Shown one piece after another: positions 24,800 through 33,661 of a stretch of 64,000 nt of DNA; the stretch's first letter is position 1, and every line of letters starts with the position of its first letter. Source of the DNA: Pseudomonadota bacterium (GTDB lineage: Bacteria > Pseudomonadota > Alphaproteobacteria > Rhizobiales > Pleomorphomonadaceae). The notes under the pieces were generated by a model. That model did not search any database. It saw only the letters and a list, made by a program, of their open reading frames with translations, and was not told where the DNA came from. The position numbers were made by a program, and so were the translations under genes. The stretch spans positions 1 through 64,000 of the forward strand of contig JAEZHI010000007.1 in the NCBI GenBank assembly GCA_023436885.1, read 5' to 3'.

Positions 24800-25117
24800 T
24801 CAAGCGGCGAGCTTGTCGGGCGCGACATGGCTCTGGCAGTTCTTCGGGCAAACGCGGGCGCAGGCATTGCAGCCGATGCAGGCGCCGTCGTTATCGGCGA
24901 CCATGATCTTGCGGTTGAGTTCGCCGTCGAAATCGTCGTCGTCATCCTCCACCACCTTCCCGAGGATCTCGCCCTCTTCGTCGACACCGTAGAGGTGCAT
25001 GACGTCGCGGTCGCAGACCTTGAAGCAGCGGGCACAGCCGATGCAGGCGTCGCCATTGATCGAAACGAGGAAGAGCGGCGTCCAGGGGCTGCCGTCGCGG
25101 GTCGTGTAATCGGCCAT
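24800..25117 (-). CDS. fdxB: Nif-specific ferredoxin III (2x[4Fe-4S])
   Basis: A 105-aa ferredoxin with cluster motifs CIGCARCFKVC and CIGCNACARVCPKNC, separated by an acidic loop (EDDDDDFDGE) that is usual for FdxB. It probably supplies electrons for nitrogenase cofactor assembly or for NifH. It is the last gene of the nifE-nifN-nifX-NifX-associated-fdxB operon. Confidence 0.92.
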   Translation of the reverse strand: MADYTTRDGSPWTPLFLVSINGDACIGCARCFKVCDRDVMHLYGVDEEGEILGKVVEDDDDDFDGELNRKIMVADNDGACIGCNACARVCPKNCQSHVAPDKLAA

Positions 25118-25154
25118 CTAAATCTCCAGCTCGGATGGTTCGGGAACGGTGTTC

Positions 25155-25622
25155 TCAGAGGTCGGCAACCTCGGGAAAGCGGCTGATCATGGTTGCGGCC
25201 TCATCGACCATCTTGCCGCCGGCCGCAGCGAGAGCAGCGAAGTCGTCGAAGCCGAAGCGGTGGACGTCACGCAGCGTCTTGGAGACCACCACCAGTCGAC
25301 CGGCCGTGAGCAACACGCGACCAAAGCCCTCGTGGTTCAGCTTCAGTATTGGCGACGCCAGCCGGCCGGTCGCTGCTTCAACGGCGAGGCCGACCGCGCC
25401 ATAGAAGGCCTCGACGCGATCGATGATGTCGGGATCGGGATCGTCGATGATCGGCCGCGACCGACGTTCTTCGCGACTGACGATGAAATCCGCCAAGACT
25501 TCAGCGTCGGACTTGCGATCCCAGACGCCGTTTGTATCGGCGGCCCGGACAAGACGGGCCAGCATCTTCACGAAGGGATGGTCGAGGGCTGCGGGTGGGG
25601 CCTCTATCTCGCTCATGGTCAT
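25155..25622 (-). CDS. NifX-associated nitrogen fixation protein (DUF269)
   Basis: A 155-aa protein: HPFVKMLARLVRAADTNGVWDRKSDAEVLADFIVSREERR and NHEGFGRVLLTAGRLVVVSKTLRDVHRFGF are characteristic of the DUF269 family found after nifX in most alpha- and gammaproteobacterial nif operons. Its exact job is not settled. ATGA overlap with the nifX stop indicates translational coupling. Confidence 0.9.
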   Translation of the reverse strand: MTMSEIEAPPAALDHPFVKMLARLVRAADTNGVWDRKSDAEVLADFIVSREERRSRPIIDDPDPDIIDRVEAFYGAVGLAVEAATGRLASPILKLNHEGFGRVLLTAGRLVVVSKTLRDVHRFGFDDFAALAAAGGKMVDEAATMISRFPEVADL

Positions 25623-26107
25623 TCGTCCTCGAAATCAGGTCGGGGGGCACCGACGCCAGCGGCCTGCAACACCTTGCGAAGCCACGGCGGCGGCGTTCCG
25701 GTCAACATGATGCGTACCTTCTCGAGCACCTCGTCGATGGTCGCAGCCTGAGCCTTGATCGGATGGATGCGACTTGCCACCGCTTTGGCCGCCGCTGGCC
25801 CGCCGATCGCCAGGCAGAACAGCAGATGACAGCCAGTAAGCGCGTCGACCTTCGGCGTGATGCGGTCGTCGCCATCGGCGCGATGCGTCCCATCGCCCTC
25901 CGTGTTGCCTTCGAACTCGACGGCTTCGACGAAGCTCCAACCGGCAGGCGTCACATCGTAGATGGCAAACTTGGGCGCGGAACCGAAGTGAGCGTTCAGT
26001 CCCTTGAGATCGGTAGACGCGATGGCCACACGCACCGCACCGGGCGGCGGCGTGGCTTCGGTTGCCGCGTCAGTGTCGACGAGGCTCAGGCGACGGACGG
26101 CTGTCAT
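25619..26107 (-). CDS. nifX: FeMo-cofactor carrier NifX
   Basis: A 162-aa protein of the NifX/NafY cofactor-binding family: VRVAIASTDLKGLNAHFGSAPKFAIYDVTPAGWSFVEAVEF is the conserved beta-alpha-beta start and HLLFCLAIGGPAAAKAV holds the late motif. NifX binds the FeMo-cofactor precursor and VK-cluster between NifB/NifEN and the final enzyme. The gene start overlaps the end of nifN by 38 bases. Confidence 0.92.
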   Translation of the reverse strand: MTAVRRLSLVDTDAATEATPPPGAVRVAIASTDLKGLNAHFGSAPKFAIYDVTPAGWSFVEAVEFEGNTEGDGTHRADGDDRITPKVDALTGCHLLFCLAIGGPAAAKAVASRIHPIKAQAATIDEVLEKVRIMLTGTPPPWLRKVLQAAGVGAPRPDFEDE

Positions 26108-27446
26108 GGAGCATCTCCCGGTTTCGGAGCGGATTGAGGCTTTCAGGGGTCACATGGTGATGGTCGGCGGCGATCAGCGTATTCGCCACCTCGAAGATCA
26201 GGTCGCGTGTTCCCTCGTAGAGGGCGCTGCGGCGGTGCTGGGCACCGAGACGGTCAAAAATCGGAAAGCCCACTCGGAAGAGCGGGATGCCAAGCCGCTC
26301 CGAAGCCTGCCGGCCATGGGCATGGCTGACCAGGAGATCGACGCCCATGGCGCGCTCCTCAAGGTCGCCCAGATCGCCAACCGTAAACTCGGCCGGAACG
26401 GCTTCCAGAATGGGGTTGTCCGGCGTCGATGCGATCGCGACCGGAACTTCCGCGCCCATTTCCGTAAAGAAGCTGGCCATCTGGTAGAGCAGATCGGGCT
26501 CGGCGGCGATGGCGACCCTGCGCCCGCCGAAATGGAAGTGGCCATCCAGCATGGCGTCCTGCAACTGCGAACGGCGGCGACGGATCGAGGCTGGCACGGG
26601 CCGGCCGGACAGACGGGCGAGCAGCGTTATCAGGCGGTCGGAAGCCGCCAGCCCGGTCAGCGTCGGCAACAAGGTATAGGCAAGTCCGGTCTTGCGGCTC
26701 AGAGCTTCCGCGGGGCGGCGCATATGCTCGCCAATCGCAAGGCAATGCCGGGCTACGCCCAGATTCTCGATGTCGGCAACCGACGTGCCGCCATAGGCGG
26801 AAGGTATCCAACGCTCGGGCACCGTGCCATCGAGCGAGCCGGAAATGTCCGGCAGGATAACTGGCGCAAGTCCGAAGGCTTCCACTGTCTGGCGCAGAGT
26901 TTCGATGTCGCCAACTGTGAAGTGGCTGGGCGCAAGGATGACGATCCGCTCGGGATCGCGTCGGGTCGTGGGTTGGGTCAGCGCCTCGATCATCGAGGTG
27001 ACGGCAGCACTCCAGCCTTCCTCGATCGAGCCGTGGAAATCAGGGGTCTCGGCGAGTACTACGCGACAGTCGCCAAGCGTTTCGACGCGGCGGTTGATGA
27101 TCGAGGTGACATCGGCGGCAAAGTCCTCGCCGCGCGTTTCAACCAGCGCCGTCGTGCAGACACCGATCAGCTTGGGGTTGGCGCGGGTTCGGATGTTGAG
27201 GATGGCTTCTTCCAGGTGATCGGCACCGCCAAGCACCGTCGACACTTCGTTCATCGCCGTCGTCTGGATGGGGATGGTTTCCTTGAAATGCCGGACGAAC
27301 AATACGAGAGCGAAGGCCGTGCATCCCTGGCTGCCATGAAGGAGCGGCATCGCCCCTTCGATGCCAAGGAAGGCATAGGCGGCGCCGAGGGGTTGCGACG
27401 ACTTGAGCGGATTGGTGGAGAGCGAGCGGACTTCGTTCACAGGCAT
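26070..27446 (-). CDS. nifN: Nitrogenase FeMo-cofactor scaffold NifN
   Basis: A 458-aa subunit of the NifEN scaffold. HGSQGCTAFALVLFVRHFKETIPIQTTAMNEVSTVLGG resembles the matching NifK segment, and VCTTALVETRGEDFAADV holds another typical stretch. ATG at 27446 was chosen over longer frames because it starts the conserved MPVNEVRSLSTNPLKSSQPLGAA region and lies 10 bases after the nifE stop. Confidence 0.93.
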   Translation of the reverse strand: MPVNEVRSLSTNPLKSSQPLGAAYAFLGIEGAMPLLHGSQGCTAFALVLFVRHFKETIPIQTTAMNEVSTVLGGADHLEEAILNIRTRANPKLIGVCTTALVETRGEDFAADVTSIINRRVETLGDCRVVLAETPDFHGSIEEGWSAAVTSMIEALTQPTTRRDPERIVILAPSHFTVGDIETLRQTVEAFGLAPVILPDISGSLDGTVPERWIPSAYGGTSVADIENLGVARHCLAIGEHMRRPAEALSRKTGLAYTLLPTLTGLAASDRLITLLARLSGRPVPASIRRRRSQLQDAMLDGHFHFGGRRVAIAAEPDLLYQMASFFTEMGAEVPVAIASTPDNPILEAVPAEFTVGDLGDLEERAMGVDLLVSHAHGRQASERLGIPLFRVGFPIFDRLGAQHRRSALYEGTRDLIFEVANTLIAADHHHVTPESLNPLRNREMLHDSRPSPEPRRH

Positions 27447-27456
27447 GGCCGTCTCC

Positions 27457-28935
27457 TCAGCAATCGTCGGAATCTTCGAGAACGCCACTCGCGAACTTGC
27501 GGAAGCTATGGGCGACATCGTTCGGAATGTCGGGCCGAACCATCAATTCCCCCGCCTCGTCCCAAGGCGCTGGTGCACGCAAGGCCGGGAAAACGGGACT
27601 GTTGACGGCGAGATCGATCCGCTTGAGCAGTTCGACGATACCTTCATAACCAGCATAGGGGTGATGCCGCTCCTGATTGACGTCTAGCCACGACGTCTTT
27701 GCCTTGAGGGCAATGAATTGGGTTCGGCTGCCGGAGAGCATGATGTCGGCTTCCCCATCGACGAGCATCCGGTAGATCTCGCGCGGTGCCAGTCGATCGA
27801 ACAGATGCTTCTCGTCCTTGAGCGCGGCGAGCGCTCGTGCCTTGTCCTCTTCCGTCGATTTCTTGATCGACGTGCGGATCACTTCCATGCCAGCTTCCTG
27901 AAGAGCATCGACCATCGACCAGCTCTTAACGCCGCCGGTGTTGAGCAGCACCCGCTTGCCAGCAAGGCGAGGCTTGAGAGGAGCGATGCGCTGCCAGGCG
28001 ATTGCTTCCTCGCGGGCGATCAGTGCCTCGGCCCGATCTAGAAGCTCGGCTGGCGCGCCCGTCTCAACCAACAGCCCGCAGATGCCGCGAATGGCCGCCG
28101 ACGTGTCGGCTATGCCGTAAAAAGAGCCCTCGAAATAGGGAATGCCCCAGCGCTCTTGCATGCCACGCGCCAGATTGATCAGCGCCGACGAGCAGACCAT
28201 CATGTTCGCCTTGGCGCGATGGGCGGCAGCGATATCGCGATAGCGGGCGTCGCCCGGGATAACGGCACGCAGACGGATGCCGAGTTCTTCGAGCAGCGGC
28301 TTCACGAACCAGAATTCGCCGACGAGATTGTACTCGCCGAGGATGTTGACGTCATATGGCGTGACATCATCGGGCTCGATAGTGCCGATGACGTGGTCGA
28401 GAAGCGTCTGGCCGGCGAGGCGATTGCCGAGGTTCTTGGAGCCGACGAAGCCTGGGGCATCGACAGGAACGACAGGACGACCAAAGCGTTCGCCCGCGCG
28501 CTTGCAGACGGCTGAGATGTCATCGCCAATCAGGGCGGTGACGCAAGTGGAGTAGACGAAGACAGCTGGTGGGTCGTGTCGCTCGACGATCGTCCGGATC
28601 GCCTTGAAGAGTTTCTTCTCGCCGTTGCCCATGACGATGTCGAGCTCGGTGAGATCGGTGGTGAACGACTTCCGCCAGAGATCGGAGCCGGATGATGCCG
28701 CGTGACGATTGTCCCAGGAGTTGCCCTCACAGGCGAGCGGACCGTGGATGAGGTGGGCGACGTCGGTCACCGGCTGCAGCACGATCTTGGCGCCGTCGAA
28801 CGCACAGCCCCCTGCGGCAGCGCCTGGAGTCAACGGCTTCGAGCACCCCTTCTTGCGCACCGTCTCGGACTTCTCCCGATTGGTCGGGCAAGCCGGCTCG
28901 TCGAATGCGTTGGCAATTCTGGCCTTGAGCGACAT
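27457..28935 (-). CDS. nifE: Nitrogenase FeMo-cofactor scaffold NifE
   Basis: A 492-aa protein. GGCAFDGAKIVLQPVTDVAHLIHGPLACEGNSWDNRHAASSG and STCVTALIGDDISAVCKRA are diagnostic for NifE rather than NifD. With NifN it forms the scaffold on which the FeMo-cofactor is finished. It heads the nifEN operon behind a near-perfect sigma-54 promoter and follows nifK with a terminator-like hairpin in between. Confidence 0.94.
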   Translation of the reverse strand: MSLKARIANAFDEPACPTNREKSETVRKKGCSKPLTPGAAAGGCAFDGAKIVLQPVTDVAHLIHGPLACEGNSWDNRHAASSGSDLWRKSFTTDLTELDIVMGNGEKKLFKAIRTIVERHDPPAVFVYSTCVTALIGDDISAVCKRAGERFGRPVVPVDAPGFVGSKNLGNRLAGQTLLDHVIGTIEPDDVTPYDVNILGEYNLVGEFWFVKPLLEELGIRLRAVIPGDARYRDIAAAHRAKANMMVCSSALINLARGMQERWGIPYFEGSFYGIADTSAAIRGICGLLVETGAPAELLDRAEALIAREEAIAWQRIAPLKPRLAGKRVLLNTGGVKSWSMVDALQEAGMEVIRTSIKKSTEEDKARALAALKDEKHLFDRLAPREIYRMLVDGEADIMLSGSRTQFIALKAKTSWLDVNQERHHPYAGYEGIVELLKRIDLAVNSPVFPALRAPAPWDEAGELMVRPDIPNDVAHSFRKFASGVLEDSDDC

Positions 28936-28970
28936 GGGCGCCTCTCGCTTGTTGCGGTCGGCTGGTAAAT

Positions 28971-28986
28971 CGCAAGCGTCGTGCCA
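28971..28986 (-). promoter_or_regulatory. Sigma-54 promoter of nifE operon
   Basis: Minus-strand TGGCACGACGCTTGCG is an almost perfect -24/-12 element, 35 bases before the nifE ATG. The nearest NifA-type half sites are TGT-N10-ACG at 29091-29106 (one mismatch). Confidence 0.85.
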
Positions 28987-29123
28987 GGGGAGACGATGAC
29001 CGCAAGCGTTTGCAATATAATGCTTTTATCGTGAGCCCCTGCCCATCCAGACGAAACGGACAAACCAAGAAGATTGACCCGACACGCCATTGTCGGGTTT
29101 GCGACGCACCACGTTGAATGAGA

Positions 29124-29155
29124 AAGGGCCGCCCCTGTTGCCAGGGCCGGCCCTT
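29124..29155 (-). terminator. Hairpin after nifK
   Basis: AAGGGCCG at 29124-29131 pairs with CGGCCCTT at 29148-29155 and an inner CCCTG/CAGGG stem extends it. No T run follows on the minus strand. It probably ends or attenuates the nifHDK transcript before nifE. Confidence 0.6.
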
Positions 29156-29174
29156 GGTTCGAACTCGACTGACC

Positions 29175-30716
29175 TCAGCGCGTCAGATCGAAGGAAATGT
29201 CGGTGTCGCCGGCAATGTTGGTCTCGGCGTCGAGCTTGTCGAACAGCTTGTCGAGGATGGTGGTCAGAACCCTGAGGCCGCCCTGATAGCCGATCACCGG
29301 GAAGCGGTGATGGTGGTGACGATCGAAGATCGGGAAGGTCAGGCGGATGAGCGGCGTTCCGGTATCGCGTTCGAGATACTTGCCGTGGCTGTTGCCGATC
29401 AGGAAATCGACCGGCTCGGTGAACAGCAGCGACCGCAGATGCCAGAGATCCTTGTGCGCGTGCGCCTTGCAGTCCTTGCCGAAGGGCGAGCTGTCGAACA
29501 GCGCCTGCATGTCGTCGGCCCATTCCTTGCCGCCGTTGGTTGACAGGCAGTGGACGGGCTCGCCGCCGGTCTCCAGGATGAAGCGGGCCATCGCCTGGAC
29601 GAAATCGGGGTCGCCGAAGATGGCGTAGCGCTTGCCGTGCAGATAGGCTTGGCTGTCGGCCATGGCGTCGACAAGACGGCCACGCTCCAACCGCAGAGCC
29701 TCGGGGATGGCCTTGCCGCTCAAGGCGGAGACCTTCATGAGAAGCTCGTCGGTGGCCCTGATGCCGAGCGGATAGTGGAAACTGGCCGTCTCCTGCCCCA
29801 CGCTGGCGGCGTAGTCCAGCGTCTTGCGGCTGTTCCATTGCTGCAGGGCGATGGTCGCCTTGGCGCCCTTGGCCGCCTTCAGCTCGTCGATGGTGGTGCC
29901 GCCGTCGTACATGCGGTATTCGCCATCCGATGGGGTGTCGAACTGATCGGCTGCGTCGCCGATAAAGGTGTAGCTGACGCCCATCAGGCCAAGGATGCGG
30001 GCAAGCTCGCGATTGTTGCCCACGCAGAAGCCATCGAAGCCCGGAACGATATTGATGGTTTCGGACGAGCCGGCAACCGTCGCATTGTCCTTCCAGAAGT
30101 GCTCCAGAATGCCCCTGATGGAATTGTCGTAGCCATCGATGTGACTACCGACGAAGGACGGTGTATGGGCGAACGGCACGTCGAAGTCTTCCGGCACCGA
30201 GCCCTTGGCCTTGGCATTGCCGATGAAGCCGAAGAGGTCGTCACCGATGACCTCGGCCATGCAAGTGGTGGAGACGGTGATCATCTTCGGCTGATAGAGC
30301 GAATAGCAGTTGGCCAGGCCGTCGATCATGTTGTTGAGGCCACCGAACACCGCCGCATCCTCGGTCATCGACGAGGAGACCGCCGTGCAGGGCTCCTTGA
30401 AGTGGCGAGAGAGATGCGAGCGAAAATAGGCGGCGCAGCCCTGCGAGCCATGGACGAAGCTCATGGTCTTCTCGAAGCCGGCGGCCGCGAACACGGCGCC
30501 GAGCGGCTGGCAGGCCTTGGCCGGGTTGATGACCAGCGCCTCTCGGGCGAAGTTCTTTTCCCGGTATTCCCAACCCTTGGTGTACTCGCCCTGAAGGGCC
30601 GTGGCGTCGATGCTGGCGGCACCGTCGCAGGCCTTCTTGCGGGCGAACATCTCCTGGTATTCCGGTTCGCGGAACAGCGGGCCATGGTCGAGGATCTTTT
30701 CAGCTGACTGGGGCAT
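29175..30716 (-). CDS. nifK: Molybdenum-iron nitrogenase beta chain NifK
   Basis: A 513-aa subunit of the MoFe protein. P-cluster cysteines are visible in NPAKACQPLGAV, VHGSQGCAAYFRSHLSRHFKEPC and STTCMAEVIGDD. Length is that of group I NifK with the N-terminal arm that wraps NifD. Start ATG at 30716. It follows nifD after 137 bp that hold a strong palindrome. Confidence 0.96.
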   Translation of the reverse strand: MPQSAEKILDHGPLFREPEYQEMFARKKACDGAASIDATALQGEYTKGWEYREKNFAREALVINPAKACQPLGAVFAAAGFEKTMSFVHGSQGCAAYFRSHLSRHFKEPCTAVSSSMTEDAAVFGGLNNMIDGLANCYSLYQPKMITVSTTCMAEVIGDDLFGFIGNAKAKGSVPEDFDVPFAHTPSFVGSHIDGYDNSIRGILEHFWKDNATVAGSSETINIVPGFDGFCVGNNRELARILGLMGVSYTFIGDAADQFDTPSDGEYRMYDGGTTIDELKAAKGAKATIALQQWNSRKTLDYAASVGQETASFHYPLGIRATDELLMKVSALSGKAIPEALRLERGRLVDAMADSQAYLHGKRYAIFGDPDFVQAMARFILETGGEPVHCLSTNGGKEWADDMQALFDSSPFGKDCKAHAHKDLWHLRSLLFTEPVDFLIGNSHGKYLERDTGTPLIRLTFPIFDRHHHHRFPVIGYQGGLRVLTTILDKLFDKLDAETNIAGDTDISFDLTR

Positions 30717-30818
30717 TGTCTGACCTCATCGCCCGCGCCGCGCCATACGGCGGCCAGACGGGCATAGGAGTATCGGTCACGCGGCAGGCGCGTGGTGAAA
30801 GGAAGCGGTCTTGGAGGA

Positions 30819-30842
30819 GCTCCTTCCCCCGGGGGAAGGAGC
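30819..30842. repeat. Perfect 24-bp palindrome between nifD and nifK
   Basis: GCTCCTTCCCCC is followed directly by its own reverse complement, 12 bases downstream of the nifD stop codon. In the transcript this gives a very stable hairpin, which could protect the nifHD message 3' end or reduce read-through into nifK. Confidence 0.75.
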
Positions 30843-30853
30843 AGTGTTTCAGG

Positions 30854-32368
30854 TCACTCGGCGGCGGCGAGAAGTTCACCACCGTCGGTCCAGGGCGCAT
30901 CGAACAGGCCCCAGACCGGGTTGTTGATGGCAAGGTCCATGTCGCGGGCGAAAATGGCGAAGCCATCATAGCCGTGGTAGGGGCCCGAATAGTCCCAGGA
31001 ATGCATCTGGCGGAAGGGGATACCCATCTTCTGGACGGGATACTTTTCCTTGATGCCTGAACCGACGAGATCCGGCCGGATCTTCTCGACGAACTTCTCC
31101 AGCTCGTAGCCGGTGACGTCGTCATAGATCAGGGTGCCCGGCTTGGCGTAGTGGCCGGTGCGCTGGTAGTCGTCGTTATGGGCGAACTCGTAGCCCGTGC
31201 CGGCGATCTCCATGCCGAGATCTTCGTAGGCGGTCATGACGTGGCGCGGGCGGAGGCCACCGACGTAAAGCATGACCTTCTTGCCCTTGAGACGCGGGGC
31301 ATATTTTTCCAGAATGCCATCGACCAGCGGCTTGTACTTGGCGATGACCTCCTCGGCCTTGGCCTCGATCTCCGGGCCGAAATGCTTGGCGATCTTGCGC
31401 AAGCTGGCGGCGATCTGCGACGGGCCAAAGAAATTATATTCCATCCACGGAATACCGTACTTCTCTTCCATGTGCCGGCAAATGTAGTTCATCGAGCGGT
31501 AGCAATGGATGAGATTGAGCTTGGCCTTCGGCGCGCGCTCCATCTCGGCGAGCGTGGCATCGCCCGACCAGTTGCCGCAGATGCGGAGACCCATCTCTTC
31601 AAGGAGACGGCGAGAGGCCCAGGCGTCGCCGCCAATGTTGTAGTCACCGACGATATTGACGTCGTAGGGGCCGGCTTCCCATTCGGCCTCGGCGCTCTTG
31701 TCGAGCACCCAGTCGCGAATGGCGTCGTTGGCGATGTGGTGACCGAGCGACTGCGACACGCCGCGGAAGCCCTCGCACCGGACGGGGACGATGGTCTTGC
31801 CGATTTCCTTCCCCTTGCGACGGGAGACGGCTTCGATGTCATCGCCTATCAGGCCGATCGGGCATTCGGACTGCACGGAGATGCCTCCGTTGAGCGGGAA
31901 CATCTGCTCGATTTCGTCGATAACCTTGTCGAGCTTCTTGTCGCCGCCGAAGACAATGTCCTTTTCCTGGAAGTCGGAGGTGATCTGCATGGTGCCGAAG
32001 GCGTCGATGCCGGTGGTGCCGACATAGTAGTTGCGGCGTTGCGACCAGGAATACTGACCGCAGCCGACCGGGCCATGGCTGATGTGGACCATGTCCTTGA
32101 CCGGTCCCCACACCACGCCCTTCGAGCCGGCATAGGCGCAGCCACGGATGGTCATGACGCCGGGGATCGACTTGATGTTCGACTTGACGTCGCACTCGGT
32201 CAAGAGCGGGCCTTCCTCGCCAACCGGAGCATCCGGCTCGGTTTCCACCGCCTTGGCGACGGAGAGGTGCTTCTTGCGCCGCTTGGCGAACTTCTCGGGA
32301 TATTGGGCGAGGACCTCGGTGATGTATTGCTCGTGGGCCTTGCCGTCGTTTTCGTAACTGTCGCTCAT
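30854..32368 (-). CDS. nifD: Molybdenum-iron nitrogenase alpha chain NifD
   Basis: A 504-aa subunit of the MoFe protein. P-cluster cysteines lie in RGCAYAGSKGVVWGP, HGPVGCGQYSWSQRR and SECPIGLIGDD; the FeMo-cofactor ligands are the Cys in NLIHCYRSMNYICRHMEEKYG and the His in MHSWDYSGPYHGYDGFA; the active-site His is in GVSQSLGHHIAND. These mark the Mo enzyme, not VnfD or AnfD. ATG at 32368 is supported by AGGA upstream; the frame stays open 41 codons further, but that part is not NifD-like. Confidence 0.97.
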   Translation of the reverse strand: MSDSYENDGKAHEQYITEVLAQYPEKFAKRRKKHLSVAKAVETEPDAPVGEEGPLLTECDVKSNIKSIPGVMTIRGCAYAGSKGVVWGPVKDMVHISHGPVGCGQYSWSQRRNYYVGTTGIDAFGTMQITSDFQEKDIVFGGDKKLDKVIDEIEQMFPLNGGISVQSECPIGLIGDDIEAVSRRKGKEIGKTIVPVRCEGFRGVSQSLGHHIANDAIRDWVLDKSAEAEWEAGPYDVNIVGDYNIGGDAWASRRLLEEMGLRICGNWSGDATLAEMERAPKAKLNLIHCYRSMNYICRHMEEKYGIPWMEYNFFGPSQIAASLRKIAKHFGPEIEAKAEEVIAKYKPLVDGILEKYAPRLKGKKVMLYVGGLRPRHVMTAYEDLGMEIAGTGYEFAHNDDYQRTGHYAKPGTLIYDDVTGYELEKFVEKIRPDLVGSGIKEKYPVQKMGIPFRQMHSWDYSGPYHGYDGFAIFARDMDLAINNPVWGLFDAPWTDGGELLAAAE

Positions 32369-32447
32369 GGAGTTGTCCTCGCGGAAGATGACGGGAGAAG
32401 CGCGGCAACCGGGGTCAAGGCCCGGCGCCACGCGCCCTCCCCAGGGA

Positions 32448-33347
32448 TCAGGCAGGCACGGCGGCCTGGCGGGCGGCTTCCTTGGCGGCAAGCTCGGCGA
32501 TCATCTGCTCGTCGGTCTTCATGATGCCGAAGGCCAGCAGCATGTCCTCGAGTTCTTCCATGGAGATCGGCGTCGGAATGGTGCCCTTGCCGCCGTTCGC
32601 GTGGATCTTGGTGGCAAGCTGGCGGTATTCCTCGGCTTGCTTCGAGTCCGGGGCGTACTGGATGACCGTCTGCTTGCGGAGTTCGGCATGCTGGACGATG
32701 TTGTCGCGCGGCACAAAGTGGATCAGCTTGGTATTGATGCGCTTGGCGAGAGCCTCGGCAAGGTCGAGCTCGCGGTCGGTCTGGCGCTCGTTGCAGATCA
32801 GGCCGCCGAGGCGCACGCCGCCGGTGTTGGCGTACTTCAGAATGCCGCGCGAAATGTTGTTGGCGGCATAGAGCGCCATCATCTCACCGGACATGACGAT
32901 GTAGATTTCCTGCGCCTTGTTTTCGCGGATCGGCATGGCGAAACCACCGCAGACCACGTCGCCGAGCACGTCGTAGGAGACGTAATCGACGTCATCGTAG
33001 GCGCCGTTTTCCTCAAGGAAATTGATGGAGGTGATGACGCCACGGCCGGCGCAGCCAACGCCCGGCTCCGGGCCGCCGGATTCGACGCACTTGATACCCT
33101 TGTAGCCGACCTTCAGCACGTCCTCGAGCTCGAGGTCTTCAACCGAGCCCTTTTCAGCGGCAAGGTGAAGGACGGTGTCCTGCGCCTTGGCGTTGAGGAT
33201 GAGGCGGGTCGAGTCGGCCTTGGGGTCGCAGCCGACGATCAGGATCTTCTGGCCCATCTCGACGAGAGCGGCGAGCGTGTTCTGAGAGGTGGTCGACTTG
33301 CCGATGCCACCCTTACCGTAAAAGGCGATCTGGCGGAGTGCTGCCAT
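32448..33347 (-). CDS. nifH: Nitrogenase iron protein NifH
   Basis: A 299-aa dinitrogenase reductase, an ATP-driven electron donor to NifDK. Walker A is FYGKGGIGKSTT; the bridging [4Fe-4S] cluster cysteines are in GVGCAGRGVIT and LGDVVCGGFAMP. The Arg in CAGRG (residue 102 counting Met) is the ADP-ribosylation site used by DraT. Start ATG at 33347. A -24/-12 promoter and NifA site precede it. Confidence 0.98.
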   Translation of the reverse strand: MAALRQIAFYGKGGIGKSTTSQNTLAALVEMGQKILIVGCDPKADSTRLILNAKAQDTVLHLAAEKGSVEDLELEDVLKVGYKGIKCVESGGPEPGVGCAGRGVITSINFLEENGAYDDVDYVSYDVLGDVVCGGFAMPIRENKAQEIYIVMSGEMMALYAANNISRGILKYANTGGVRLGGLICNERQTDRELDLAEALAKRINTKLIHFVPRDNIVQHAELRKQTVIQYAPDSKQAEEYRQLATKIHANGGKGTIPTPISMEELEDMLLAFGIMKTDEQMIAELAAKEAARQAAVPA

Positions 33348-33431
33348 GGTCTTGGTTCCTTATCTTGCGAAAGCACCGGGAGGGGATGCCAATTCGGTCG
33401 GCAGCGACGAGCCGCCTCACGACTTCCTAAT

Positions 33432-33447
33432 TTCAAGGGTCGTGCCA
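33432..33447 (-). promoter_or_regulatory. Sigma-54 promoter of nifHDK
   Basis: Minus-strand TGGCACGACCCTTGAA has a perfect -24 half; the -12 half is TTGAA instead of TTGCW, so the usually conserved C is missing. It lies 85 bases before the nifH ATG. Confidence 0.65.
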
Positions 33448-33526
33448 ACTGATCGACGCAGTATAAAACTGAATAATATCAATTACATAATCTCAATACA
33501 CACACAAATTGGCCAGCAACAGCGGC

Positions 33527-33542
33527 TGTCGCGGGTCCGACA
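33527..33542. promoter_or_regulatory. NifA upstream activator site for nifH
   Basis: Exact TGT-N10-ACA (TGTCGCGGGTCCGACA), about 80 bases upstream of the -24 element, the usual distance. Confidence 0.8.
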
Positions 33543-33584
33543 AAAAGCGACAGTCGATGTCGGAACACGGCGTGTCGGCGCCAT

Positions 33585-33608
33585 GAAAAAAGCCGCCCCG
33601 AAGGGCGG
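33585..33608 (-). terminator. Rho-independent terminator of fdxN-nifZ-nifT-SIR2 operon
   Basis: On the minus strand CCGCCC-TTCG-GGGCGG is followed by CTTTTTTC: a short GC stem, a TTCG tetraloop and a T run, about 55 bases after the SIR2-like stop codon. Confidence 0.85.
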
Positions 33609-33661
33609 TCAGATGGGGTGGACGTAGGGGAGTCGGAACACGAAATGTCCACCCAGGAGGG

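Larger units (their letters stand above)
33348..33661. promoter_or_regulatory. nifH control region
   Basis: A 314-bp stretch without genes. From the SIR2-like gene end it holds a rho-independent terminator (33585-33608), a NifA site (33527-33542), an AT-rich segment near 33465-33515 that could bend and bind IHF, and the -24/-12 element (33432-33447). Confidence 0.75.

Noticed and set aside
26004..27605. 533-codon plus-strand frame opposite nifN
   Set aside because: Shadow of nifN; composition is Arg/Gly/His-rich and typical of reverse-frame translation.
29091..29106. NifA site for nifE (TGT-N10-ACG)
   Set aside because: One invariant base is wrong; listed only as a near match, not as a feature.
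29550..30707. 385-codon plus-strand frame opposite nifK
   Set aside because: Shadow of nifK; no ribosome site and no recognisable domain.
31151..32524. 457-codon plus-strand frame opposite nifD and nifH
   Set aside because: Antisense frame caused by high GC third positions; protein is low-complexity Asp/Gly/Val-rich and has no family features, while nifD on the other strand is certain.
30854..33347. Alternative (V or Fe-only) nitrogenase
   Set aside because: No vnfG/anfG-like delta subunit, and NifD, NifK, NifE, NifN and NifQ all have Mo-type motifs.
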